Of a stretch of 41,152 nucleotides of DNA, positions 8,480 through 15,972 are shown in pieces. Under the pieces are notes generated by a model. It was given only the letters and a program-made list of their open reading frames with translations, was not told the origin of the DNA and did not search any database. Both the position numbers and the translations under genes were made by a program. Every line of letters begins with the position of its first letter. Position 1 is the first letter of the stretch. The DNA is from Rubritepida flocculans DSM 14296 (GTDB lineage Bacteria > Pseudomonadota > Alphaproteobacteria > Acetobacterales > Acetobacteraceae): NCBI RefSeq assembly GCF_000425365.1, contig NZ_AUDH01000026.1, forward strand, positions 1-41,152. Reading direction: 5' to 3'.

Positions 8480-11152
8480 TCACGCATCGGGTGCGCCGAT
8501 CGCCGCGGCGATCCGCTTCCGCAGGGCGTCCGCGATCCGCCGGGCCTCGGTGTCGCCGGTCCCTTCCGCGGCCAGGTCGGCCGGCATGCACGGAGCGAGG
8601 AACTCCACCGAGAGGCGGCGGAACCGCGGCAGCCGGCGTGATCTCGGCCAAGCCTCGAAGGTCCCGCGCAGCACGACCGGGACGACCGGCACGTTCCGTG
8701 GCGCGAGCACGACGCCGATGCCGGGCCTGAACGGCTGCAATCGCCCGTCATGGGACCGGACCCCCTCGGGGAACCAAGTGAGCGCGTGGCCGCGCAGCAG
8801 CGCCGCACTGCCGAAGGCGAGGCTCGCCGCGGTGGCGCGCCCGGCATCGACGGGAAGGATGCCGGCCATTCGGGCGAAGGCGCGCCGCACGGGCGAGGTG
8901 ACGATGAGCTCGCTCCAGCCGGCCCAGTACATCCGTTCGAGCCGCGCCGGGTCCAGCGCGGCGGCGATCGCGAAGGGATCGAGGTAACTCGCATGGTTCG
9001 GCGCGAGCACGAAGGGGCCGCCGGCGGGAAGCCGGTCGGCGCCGCGCACGGTCAGCCCGAACAGCCGGCGGAATACCACGCGGTTCACCGCCGCGAGCGC
9101 GCGCCCGACCATCAGCCGGGCGCCGCCGCGCGGGGCAAGCCAGCGCAGCTGGGCCTCGTCCAGCACGCGCTCGGGCTCGTCGAGCGGCACCCCGGGATCG
9201 GCCCCGGCATCGCCGCCCTCCGCGACCCGCACCAGCAGGTCGCGCACGGTGCGGATCTCGGCGATCGTCGCGTCGGACAGCGTGACGCCGGCCCGCTCAG
9301 AGACATCGAGGGAGAGGTCGAGCCAGCCGATCGAATCGATCCCGATGTCGAGCTGGAGGTCGCTGTCCGGTCCGATGCGGCGGTCGGCGAAGCGCTCGCC
9401 GAGCAGTCGGAAGGCCGCCATCGCCTGGTCGTTCTCGAGCAGCGCCCGGTCGTCGGCGGAGAGGCTGTCGATCGGCACGAGGCCGGGCGCGCGGCCGGGA
9501 CCCTCGCGGCCCGCCTCCGCGGCGCGCGCATAGGCCTGCGCGATGAGGTGGCGGCGCGGCTTGCCCAGCCTCGTGCGCGGGATCGGCTCGGTGGTCAGGC
9601 GGTATTCGGCGAGCCGCTGGTAGGTCGGCAGGCCGCGCGAGACCTCGCGCACGGCCTCTCGGACCGCCGCTTCGCCCCCGTCCTCGGCCCGCGCGGCGCG
9701 CGCCGGCACGATCAGCCCGGCGAGGCGGCCCTCGTGCTGGAGCACCGCGATCTCCTCGATCGCCGGATGCGCCTGGTGGGCGTCCTCGATCTCCTCGGGC
9801 TGGAGGTTCTTGCCGCCCTCGGTGACGATCACCGTCGACAGCCGCCCGGTGAGCTGCAGCCAGCCCCCTTCGTCGAGCCGGCCGAGGTCGCCGGTGCGGA
9901 ACCAGCCATCGGCGGTGAAGGCCTCTGCCGTCTTCTGCGGCAGCGCATGATAGCCGGCGAAGACGCCCGGGCCGCGCGCCAGAACCTCGCCCTCGGCGGT
10001 CCCGTCGGCCGCGCCCTCGATCCGCAATTCCGTCTCCGGGATCGCGCGGCCGACGGTCTCGAAGCGCATCGCGCCCGGCGGGTGGATGGTGAGCATGGGC
10101 GCGGTCTCGGTGAGCCCGTAGCCGCTCGCCACCTTCCAGCCAAGCGCCTCCATCGCCCAGGCGGTCTCGGGCCGCAGCGCGGCGCCGCCCGAGACGACGA
10201 TGCGCAGCGTGGGTCCGAGCCGGCGGTGCAGCGGGGCGAAAAGCGTCGGCCCGATGCGCCAGCCGAGGCGCCGGCGCAGCAGGCGCGACAGCCCGAGCGC
10301 GGCACGGAACAGCGCCTGCGCGGCACCCCCGCCGCGCCGCATCCGCTCGGCCAGCGCGCCGACGAGGGCATCGAAGAGCCGAGGCACGCCGATCATGACC
10401 GTCGGCCTGCCGGATTGCAGCGCGGCGAGCACCTGCGCGCCGGTGAAGCCCGCCGGAAGCACGACGGCGAGGCCGGCGGAGAGCGGCGTGAGCACGCCGA
10501 GCACCAGCGGATAGACGTGGTGCAGCGGCAGCGGCAGCAGCACGCGGTCGTCGACGGTGACGACGCCCGTGCCGGCGAGCACGCGGAGCTGGTAGATGAG
10601 GCTTCCGTGCGTCAGCGGCACGCCCTTGGGCGGCCCCGTGGTGCCCGACGTGTAGAACAGGATGGCGCGATCCTCGAGCCCGACCGGAGCGAAGGCGGCC
10701 TCGCGGCCCTGCTCCGGCGTGTCGTCCTGGGCCAGCGGCAGCGCGCGCACGCCCTCCTGGCCGAGCGGCCTGCCCAGCCTTTGCGCCGTGGACGGCGCGA
10801 CCAGCGCGACGCGCGCCCCGCTGTCGCGCAGCACATGGCGGAAGGTCTCGGCGCCGAGCGTGGCGTCCACCGGGACCACGCAGGCGCCGCAATGCAGGAT
10901 GGCGAGGCAGGCCTGGATCCAGTCCGCGCCGCCCGGCCCGCAGAGGATGACGGGATCGCCCGGCCCGACGCCGGCATGCACGAGACGGCGCGCCCGGCGC
11001 TCCACCTCGGCGGCGAGGTCGCGGTAGCTGACCAGCCGCATCCGGCCCGGCTCGAAGGCGAGGATCGCATCGCGCGACCCGCCCCGCGCGAGGTCGTGCA
11101 CCGCAGCCTGGAGCGTCGGGGGCAAGTCGCGCGATCTATCCATGGATGTCAT
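8480..11152 (-). CDS. Three-domain lipid enzyme: acyl-activating (AMP-binding) + acyl carrier + PlsC acyltransferase
   Basis: The 890-residue protein has an ANL/AMP-binding domain (about residues 10-550) with YTSGTTGPPKGVPLTH (A3), SGYGLTETAPM (A5), WFRTGDLGRL (A7) and the lysine region RLGKPRRH (A10). A phosphopantetheine carrier domain follows (about 580-660, GIDSIGWLDL, Ser for the prosthetic arm). The C-terminal PlsC acyltransferase (about 690-880) has the HX4D motif NHASYLDPF and FPEGVRSHDG. The likely chemistry is activation of a fatty acid as acyl-AMP, loading on the internal carrier, and transfer to a lysophospholipid or other acceptor at the membrane. The order differs from E. coli Aas, in which the acyltransferase comes first. 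The start at 11152 is chosen for the AGGA upstream; 11143 is an alternative. Confidence 0.88.
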   Translation of the reverse strand: MTSMDRSRDLPPTLQAAVHDLARGGSRDAILAFEPGRMRLVSYRDLAAEVERRARRLVHAGVGPGDPVILCGPGGADWIQACLAILHCGACVVPVDATLGAETFRHVLRDSGARVALVAPSTAQRLGRPLGQEGVRALPLAQDDTPEQGREAAFAPVGLEDRAILFYTSGTTGPPKGVPLTHGSLIYQLRVLAGTGVVTVDDRVLLPLPLHHVYPLVLGVLTPLSAGLAVVLPAGFTGAQVLAALQSGRPTVMIGVPRLFDALVGALAERMRRGGGAAQALFRAALGLSRLLRRRLGWRIGPTLFAPLHRRLGPTLRIVVSGGAALRPETAWAMEALGWKVASGYGLTETAPMLTIHPPGAMRFETVGRAIPETELRIEGAADGTAEGEVLARGPGVFAGYHALPQKTAEAFTADGWFRTGDLGRLDEGGWLQLTGRLSTVIVTEGGKNLQPEEIEDAHQAHPAIEEIAVLQHEGRLAGLIVPARAARAEDGGEAAVREAVREVSRGLPTYQRLAEYRLTTEPIPRTRLGKPRRHLIAQAYARAAEAGREGPGRAPGLVPIDSLSADDRALLENDQAMAAFRLLGERFADRRIGPDSDLQLDIGIDSIGWLDLSLDVSERAGVTLSDATIAEIRTVRDLLVRVAEGGDAGADPGVPLDEPERVLDEAQLRWLAPRGGARLMVGRALAAVNRVVFRRLFGLTVRGADRLPAGGPFVLAPNHASYLDPFAIAAALDPARLERMYWAGWSELIVTSPVRRAFARMAGILPVDAGRATAASLAFGSAALLRGHALTWFPEGVRSHDGRLQPFRPGIGVVLAPRNVPVVPVVLRGTFEAWPRSRRLPRFRRLSVEFLAPCMPADLAAEGTGDTEARRIADALRKRIAAAIGAPDA

Positions 11153-11156
11153 GCCG

Positions 11157-11179
11157 TCCTGATACTCCTGATACTCCTT
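11157..11179 (-). repeat. 9-bp tandem repeat carrying repeated AGGA motifs
   Basis: On the plus strand TCCTGATAC occurs twice in tandem, followed by TCCTT. Read on the coding (minus) strand this gives three AGGA motifs at 9-base spacing, the last about 4 bases before the ATG at 11152. The array is immediately upstream of the lipid-enzyme gene and would change the number of potential ribosome binding sites if it expanded or contracted. Confidence 0.5.
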
Positions 11180-11335
11180 GCAGCGCGCCGTAATGCTCCT
11201 CGCGGCGCTGTCGGGTGCGAAAACGCACGCAGCGGCGACCGGGCCCTTCGCTCCGTCGAGCCCCGCCAATCAGTCACTCTCGCCCGGAACGGCCGCCGTT
11301 TCCAGGGAAGCGTCGGCAAATGCCGCTGGCCGGCA

Positions 11336-11349
11336 TTGATGTGCATCAA
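11336..11349. promoter_or_regulatory. FNR/FixK-type box between lipid enzyme and stress-protein genes
   Basis: The 14-mer is identical to the one at 8395 (TTGATGTGCATCAA). Its dyad extends further: the arms are GCATTGAT and ATCAATGC around GTGC. It lies 184 bases from the lipid-enzyme start (minus) and 209 bases from the stress-protein start (plus). Either or both could be controlled; both distances imply a leader of more than 140 bases if the box is an activator site. Confidence 0.65.
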
Positions 11350-11557
11350 TGCTCGTCGGGAGCCGTTGGGTGCACCTGGGCGCCGTTGGCCACGAACGGC
11401 GGCGGGCTCGGACCGACGGCGTGACTATGCGCGGAAGGACAAGCGGGGGCGAACGGAGGGCGTTCCGCCCCCCGGTCGCGTGCCATGCACTTGAAAACCC
11501 GCCTCGTGCGTGCCTCATGCGGCGGGGTCTGAATTAAACGCAAAGGAGGCCGGGATC

Positions 11558-12382
11558 GTGGCCATTACGACAATCGCGCTGCATGTGGAGCCGGACACGC
11601 TCGGTGCTGTGGATGCGTCCATCGCACTGCCTCTGGCCCTGGCGGAGGCGCACTCCGCGCATGTTGCGGCGCTTGTGTTCGCAGCCAGCCTCTATCATGC
11701 CGAGCCGGCGGGAGGCGACGCCGGCATGCCGGAGGCCGAGCAGGCGGCGCGCGAAGACGGCGTGGTGCTGCACGTCCGGTCGGCACTCGAGGCGCGAGGC
11801 CTGCGCTTCGACGTCCGCGGCCGCAGCAGCTTCGCCTACGGTGTGGGAGAGGTCCTCGCGGACCAGATGCGGGTCAGCGACCTCGGTGTCATGTCCTTCG
11901 GGTCGGGCGCCGACATGGGCAAACGCTGGGTCGCCACTGGCGGCATTTTCTCCTCCGGGCGCCCGATGCTGCTCGTTCCGCCGAGCCAAACCGCCCCGTC
12001 CGTGCCCGCGCGTATCGTTGTGGCCTGGGATGCCTCGCCTGCCGCTGTGCGCGCGGTCCACGGCGCACTGCCGTTCATGAAGCGGGCGGAGACGGTGACG
12101 GTTGTGAGTGTCACCGACGATAAGGAGTTCCGCCCGGGGCAGTCAGCGGTCGAACTGACCCATCTGCTGGCGCGGCACGGCGCGAAGGCCGAGTTCCAGC
12201 CGGTGCAGCGCGGCAACGGCGGGGTGATGCCCGCAATCCTGGACGTTGCGCGGAACATCCAGGCGGACATGATGGTGATGGGGGCCGTCCGCCACGCGCC
12301 CCTGCACAATCTTCTGTTCGGCAGCGCGACGATGGACTTGCTCGACCGGGGGCCGGCGATGGCTACGTTGCTCGCGGCCTAG
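11558..12382 (+). CDS. Universal stress protein family protein
   Basis: The 274-residue protein consists of two UspA-like halves. The N-terminal half is divergent (ITTIALHVEPDTLGAVDASI). The C-terminal half is clearer: ARIVVAWDASPAAVRAVHGA near residue 155, and MVMGAVRHAPLHNLLFGSAT near the end, which keeps the terminal G-S of the ATP loop but has Arg for the second Gly. Nucleotide binding is therefore uncertain. The start is GTG at 11558, with AAAGGAGG correctly placed; longer frames lack such a site. It is followed after 90 bases, with a strong hairpin between, by the P-type ATPase gene on the same strand. The upstream FNR/FixK box suggests oxygen-dependent expression, as known for several alphaproteobacterial Usp genes. 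Confidence 0.88.
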   Translation: MAITTIALHVEPDTLGAVDASIALPLALAEAHSAHVAALVFAASLYHAEPAGGDAGMPEAEQAAREDGVVLHVRSALEARGLRFDVRGRSSFAYGVGEVLADQMRVSDLGVMSFGSGADMGKRWVATGGIFSSGRPMLLVPPSQTAPSVPARIVVAWDASPAAVRAVHGALPFMKRAETVTVVSVTDDKEFRPGQSAVELTHLLARHGAKAEFQPVQRGNGGVMPAILDVARNIQADMMVMGAVRHAPLHNLLFGSATMDLLDRGPAMATLLAA

Positions 12383-12413
12383 ATCGGCGCACGACCCGAA
12401 CCGCGGAGGCTTG

Positions 12414-12439
12414 GCGTCCGGTGCCGCGCCGCCGGACGC
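12414..12439 (+). promoter_or_regulatory. Perfect 8-bp hairpin between usp and ATPase genes
   Basis: GCGTCCGG and CCGGACGC form a perfect stem around a 10-base loop. It lies 31 bases after the stress-protein stop and ends 33 bases before the ATPase start. There is no U-run, so it is not a classical terminator. It may partially terminate, protect the 3' end of the usp message, or set differential expression within the operon. Confidence 0.45.
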
Positions 12440-12472
12440 AGCTTGGTCTCTCGACTTCAGAGGAGATGCGAC

Positions 12473-15220
12473 ATGTCACTTCCGCCGGCCGCGGAACGGG
12501 GACGCGGACCGACCGCGGATGGCCCCACCTGGCACAGCCTCGAGACGGAGGAGGCGCTGGGCCGTCTTGGTACGGGGTCTGCGGGCCTCACACGCGGTGA
12601 GGCCGCCCGGCGCCTCGCCGAGCACGGCCCGAACACCCTTCCGGCGGCAGCCGCGCGCAGCGCCCTCCTTCGCTTCCTGTCGCATTTCAACAACCTGCTG
12701 ATCCAGGTCCTGCTCTGCGCGGCGGCGATCACCGCCGCGCTCGGCTACTTCAAGGACGCCATCGTCATCCTTTGCGTCGTGCTGGTGAACGCGACCGTCG
12801 CCTTCATCCAGGAGGGCCGGGCGGAGCAGGCGCTCAACGCGATCCGTGATATGCTCAGTCCACACGCCTCGGTCCTGCGCGATGGCACGCGCGTGACGGT
12901 CAGCGCGGCTGAGCTTGTGCCGGGCGACGTAGTACTGCTCGAGCCGGGCGACCGCGTTCCCGCCGATCTGCGGTTGCTGCGCGCCCGCGGCCTGCGTGTC
13001 GAGGAAGCGGCTCTGACTGGCGAATCCGTACCCGTAGACAAGACGACCGATCCCGTGACCTCGGGCGCGCCGCTCGCCGACAGGACGTCTATGGCATTCT
13101 CAGGCACGCTGGTCGCCGCGGGGCAGGGAATGGGCATTGTCGTCGCCACGGGCGCCGCAACGGAGATCGGCCGCATCAGCGGCATGCTCGGCAGCGTTCA
13201 GACGCTGATGACGCCACTGCTCCGCCAGATGAATGCCTTCGCGAAGCGCCTGACCGTCGTTATCCTCGGGTTGGCAGTCCTGATCTTCGCCTTCGCGTGG
13301 CAGATGCGCGGTTTCGGCTTCGAGGAAGCCTTCATGGCCGTGGTCGGTATTGCGGTCGCCTCCATCCCCGAGGGGCTGCCGGCGGTGATGACCATCACGC
13401 TCGCGATCGGTGTGCGGCGCATGGCTGCGCGAAACGCCATTGTGCGGCAGTTGCCGGCGGTCGAGACGCTCGGTGCGGTCTCGGTCATCTGTTCCGACAA
13501 GACTGGCACGCTGACGCGCAACGAGATGGCGGTCGCGGTGGTTGACGCCGGGTTCGGGCGGTTCGAGGCCTCGGGTTCCGGCTACGCCCCGGAAGGCACG
13601 GTGACCCATGCGGGCGAGACCCCGGGGCCGGCCGCGAGAAGCCTGCTCCAGGAGCTCGCCCAGGCCGCCGCGCTGTGCAACGATGCCGCGTTGCGCGAGG
13701 GCCCGGATGCCGGCTGGATCGTCGCGGGGGACCCGATGGAGGGAGCCATGCTCGCCTTCGCCGCCCGCGCCGGATTGGCGCCGGAGGCGACGCGTCTGCG
13801 ACATCCGCGCCGCGACGAAATCCCCTTCGACAGCCGCCATCGCTACATGGCGACGCTGCATGCCGGCCATGAAGCGGCCTTCGTCTGCGTCAAGGGCGCG
13901 CCGGAACGCGTGCTCGACATGTGCGCCGCCGTCCGGCGCGAGGACGGCGCCGCGCCGCTCGACGCGGCAGCTTGGCGCCTCCGGGCCGAGAACCTCGCGG
14001 CCGAGGGCATGCGCGTGATCGCCGTGGCGACGAGGACCGACCTGCCGCACGGTACCGACACGCTGTCGCCCGCCGACATCGAGGGAAAGCTGGTGCTTCT
14101 GGGCCTCCTCGGGCTGATCGACCCCCCGCGTGAGGAGGCGGTCGCGGCGGTGGCGGAGTGCCAGGCCGCCGGCATCCGGGTGAAGATGATCACCGGCGAC
14201 CACGCCGCGACCGCAAGCGCGATCGCGCGCCAAGTCGGCCTGCTGGGGGCCGACAAGGTCGTCACCGGCGCGGAACTCGACACGATGGACGACGCGACAT
14301 TGCGCACGCGCGCAAGAGAGAGCGACGTCTTCGCCCGCACCAGCCCCGAGCACAAGCTGCGCCTGGTCGAGGCGCTGCAGTCAACAGGTGCCGTCGTCGC
14401 CATGACCGGCGACGGCGTGAACGACGCTCCAGCGCTCAAGCGCGCCGATGTCGGGGTGGCGATGGGCCGCAAGGGCACGGAGGCCGCCAAGGAGGCGGCC
14501 GAGATGGTACTGGCCGACGACAATTTCGCGACCATCGCCGCGGCCGTGCGCGCCGGGCGCACTGTCTACGACAACCTGACCAAGACCGTCACCTTCCTGC
14601 TGCCGGTCAACGGTGGCGAGGCCATGAGCATCGTGTTGGCGATCCTGCTGGGCACGCAGCTGCCGATCACGCCGACGCAGATCCTGTGGGTGAACATGGT
14701 GAGTTCGGTCGCGCTGGCGCTCACGCTTGCTTTCGAGCCGACTGAGCCCGGCACGATGCGTCTGCCGCCGCGCCCGGCCGGCCAGCCGCTGCTGACGGGC
14801 TTCGTGGTCTGGCGCATCGTCTTCGTCTCGCTGCTGTTCTTCGGTTGTGTCTTCGGCATGTTCAAATACGCCACGGCGCAGGGCATGTCGGTCGAGGCGG
14901 CGCGGACCATGGCCGTGAACACGCTGATCGCGGCCGAGGTCGCCTACCTGTTCAGCGTGCGCTACCGGCACGGCGTATCGCTGACCTGGCGCGGCGCGCT
15001 CGGAACGCCTGCGGTGCTGATCGGCGTCGCTGCGGTGGTGGTGCTGCAACTGCTTTTCACCTACGCCGCGCCCATGCAGGCGCTGTTCGCATCACGGCCG
15101 CTCGACCCGCTGACGGAGGGGTTGCCGGTGCTTGCCGTCGCTGTTCTGGTCCTGCTTCTGCTCGAAGCCGAGAAGGCGCTGATGCGTCAATGGGGCCGCG
15201 CCAAGCGCGGGCGCGATTGA
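12473..15220 (+). CDS. P-type cation-transporting ATPase (P2-like, CtpF/PacL type)
   Basis: The 915-residue inner-membrane pump has an N-terminal cation-ATPase domain (about residues 18-85), the TGES actuator motif (LTGESVPVDK, about 182), PEGLPAVMT in the fourth membrane segment (about 305), the phosphorylated Asp342 in CSDKTGTLT, and the hinge TGDGVNDAPALK (about 645). Some ten membrane segments are expected. The sixth segment reads ILWVNMVSSVALALTLAFEP: the Asn is present, but the Asp of Ca2+-ATPases (N-x3-D) is replaced, as in mycobacterial CtpF-like pumps. The ion (Ca2+, Na+ or other) is therefore open. The ATG at 12473 has AGAGGAG upstream. A stem-loop terminator follows at 15252. Confidence 0.93.
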   Translation: MSLPPAAERGRGPTADGPTWHSLETEEALGRLGTGSAGLTRGEAARRLAEHGPNTLPAAAARSALLRFLSHFNNLLIQVLLCAAAITAALGYFKDAIVILCVVLVNATVAFIQEGRAEQALNAIRDMLSPHASVLRDGTRVTVSAAELVPGDVVLLEPGDRVPADLRLLRARGLRVEEAALTGESVPVDKTTDPVTSGAPLADRTSMAFSGTLVAAGQGMGIVVATGAATEIGRISGMLGSVQTLMTPLLRQMNAFAKRLTVVILGLAVLIFAFAWQMRGFGFEEAFMAVVGIAVASIPEGLPAVMTITLAIGVRRMAARNAIVRQLPAVETLGAVSVICSDKTGTLTRNEMAVAVVDAGFGRFEASGSGYAPEGTVTHAGETPGPAARSLLQELAQAAALCNDAALREGPDAGWIVAGDPMEGAMLAFAARAGLAPEATRLRHPRRDEIPFDSRHRYMATLHAGHEAAFVCVKGAPERVLDMCAAVRREDGAAPLDAAAWRLRAENLAAEGMRVIAVATRTDLPHGTDTLSPADIEGKLVLLGLLGLIDPPREEAVAAVAECQAAGIRVKMITGDHAATASAIARQVGLLGADKVVTGAELDTMDDATLRTRARESDVFARTSPEHKLRLVEALQSTGAVVAMTGDGVNDAPALKRADVGVAMGRKGTEAAKEAAEMVLADDNFATIAAAVRAGRTVYDNLTKTVTFLLPVNGGEAMSIVLAILLGTQLPITPTQILWVNMVSSVALALTLAFEPTEPGTMRLPPRPAGQPLLTGFVVWRIVFVSLLFFGCVFGMFKYATAQGMSVEAARTMAVNTLIAAEVAYLFSVRYRHGVSLTWRGALGTPAVLIGVAAVVVLQLLFTYAAPMQALFASRPLDPLTEGLPVLAVAVLVLLLLEAEKALMRQWGRAKRGRD

Positions 15221-15251
15221 ATCACGAATCGCGAAAGCTGTGATGCTTGCG

Positions 15252-15268
15252 CGCCTCCGAGGCGTTTT
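15252..15268 (+). terminator. Rho-independent terminator after the P-type ATPase gene
   Basis: CGCCT and AGGCG pair around a 3-base loop (CCG), followed directly by TTTT. It lies 31 bases downstream of the ATPase stop codon. The stem is short but GC-only at its base, and the U-run is rare in this GC-rich sequence. Confidence 0.55.
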
Positions 15269-15465
15269 GACCGCTGCGCTTGGACCCCAGGACTCGCGCT
15301 CCGCGCAAGCTGCCTCGATCGCGTATCCCCGTGTCGGGATTTATCATTGCTGGTCGTCCGGATCGCACCAGCCGGACGCCACGGGTGCCGATGCACGCGC
15401 TGCCGATCGCTGGTAGTGTCGCGGTGGGCGCAGGGCGCCCATGGCCTGGCGCGGAAGGACACTTC

Positions 15466-15972
15466 GTGAACTCGGAGAATAAGCCCGTCGACGAGGCGCT
15501 CATCCGGCACCTTCAATTCGTCATTCGCAGTTGCGTGCGCGCACTGGCGATATTGATGGTATTTGTCATCGTGATGGGCGTTGTCGATGTCGGCTGGACG
15601 ATCTGGCAAATGCTGATCTCGCCGCCGCGTTTCATCATGACCATCTCGGATATTCTGCTCACCTTCGGCGCCTTCATGGTCGTGCTCATCGCCATAGAGA
15701 TCTTCGTCAACGTAAGGATCTATCTGCGCGATGACATCTTCCACGTGAAGATTGTCATCGACACCGCCCTGATGGCGGTGGCGCGAAAGGTCATCGTTCT
15801 TGACATGGAGAAGACGGAGCCGCTCGCTGTCCTGGCTCTTGGCGGTCTCGTCGTCGCATCCGGCGTCTGCTACTGGCTCGTCCATAGGACGGCGGGACGC
15901 AGCTTGCGTATCGGGCAGGACGACAGCAACGGCGATCCACCCGCCCGCCCTGGCGCCAATGCTGCCGGCTGA
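15466..15972 (+). CDS. PsiE-like phosphate-starvation-inducible membrane protein
   Basis: The 168-residue inner-membrane protein has about four hydrophobic segments (AILMVFVIVMGVVDVGWTI, ILLTFGAFMVVLIAIEIFV, a short one after the basic loop, and LAVLALGGLVVASGVCYWLV). The motif 'IEIFVNVRIYLRDD' and the following 'AVARKVIVLDMEK' are typical of the PsiE family. Its biochemical role is unknown; E. coli psiE responds to phosphate starvation. The start is GTG at 15466, preceded by GGAAGGA; upstream in-frame codons lack hydrophobic or conserved sequence. It overlaps the patatin gene by 14 bases, indicating a joint transcript beginning after the ATPase terminator. Confidence 0.82.
   Translation: MNSENKPVDEALIRHLQFVIRSCVRALAILMVFVIVMGVVDVGWTIWQMLISPPRFIMTISDILLTFGAFMVVLIAIEIFVNVRIYLRDDIFHVKIVIDTALMAVARKVIVLDMEKTEPLAVLALGGLVVASGVCYWLVHRTAGRSLRIGQDDSNGDPPARPGANAAG

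Larger units (their letters stand above)
11153..11557. other. 405-base divergent intergenic region
   Basis: This region separates the minus-strand lipid enzyme from the plus-strand stress-protein gene and must hold both promoters. It contains the repeated Shine-Dalgarno array (11157-11179) and an FNR/FixK box near its middle (11336-11349). I see no credible gene in it; open frames crossing it are extensions of neighbouring genes. No unambiguous -35/-10 pair was recognised. Confidence 0.5.

Noticed and set aside
8750-11494. 914-codon plus-strand open frame opposite the lipid enzyme
   Set aside because: It is a GC-rich shadow: Arg/Gly/Ala/His-rich, no domains, fully antisense to a gene with complete catalytic motifs.
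15350-15381. Interleaved inverted repeats (GCTGGT/ACCAGC and CGTCCGG/CCGGACG) upstream of the psiE-like gene
   Set aside because: The arms interlock like a pseudoknot, but the stems are short, and nothing else supports a regulatory RNA.
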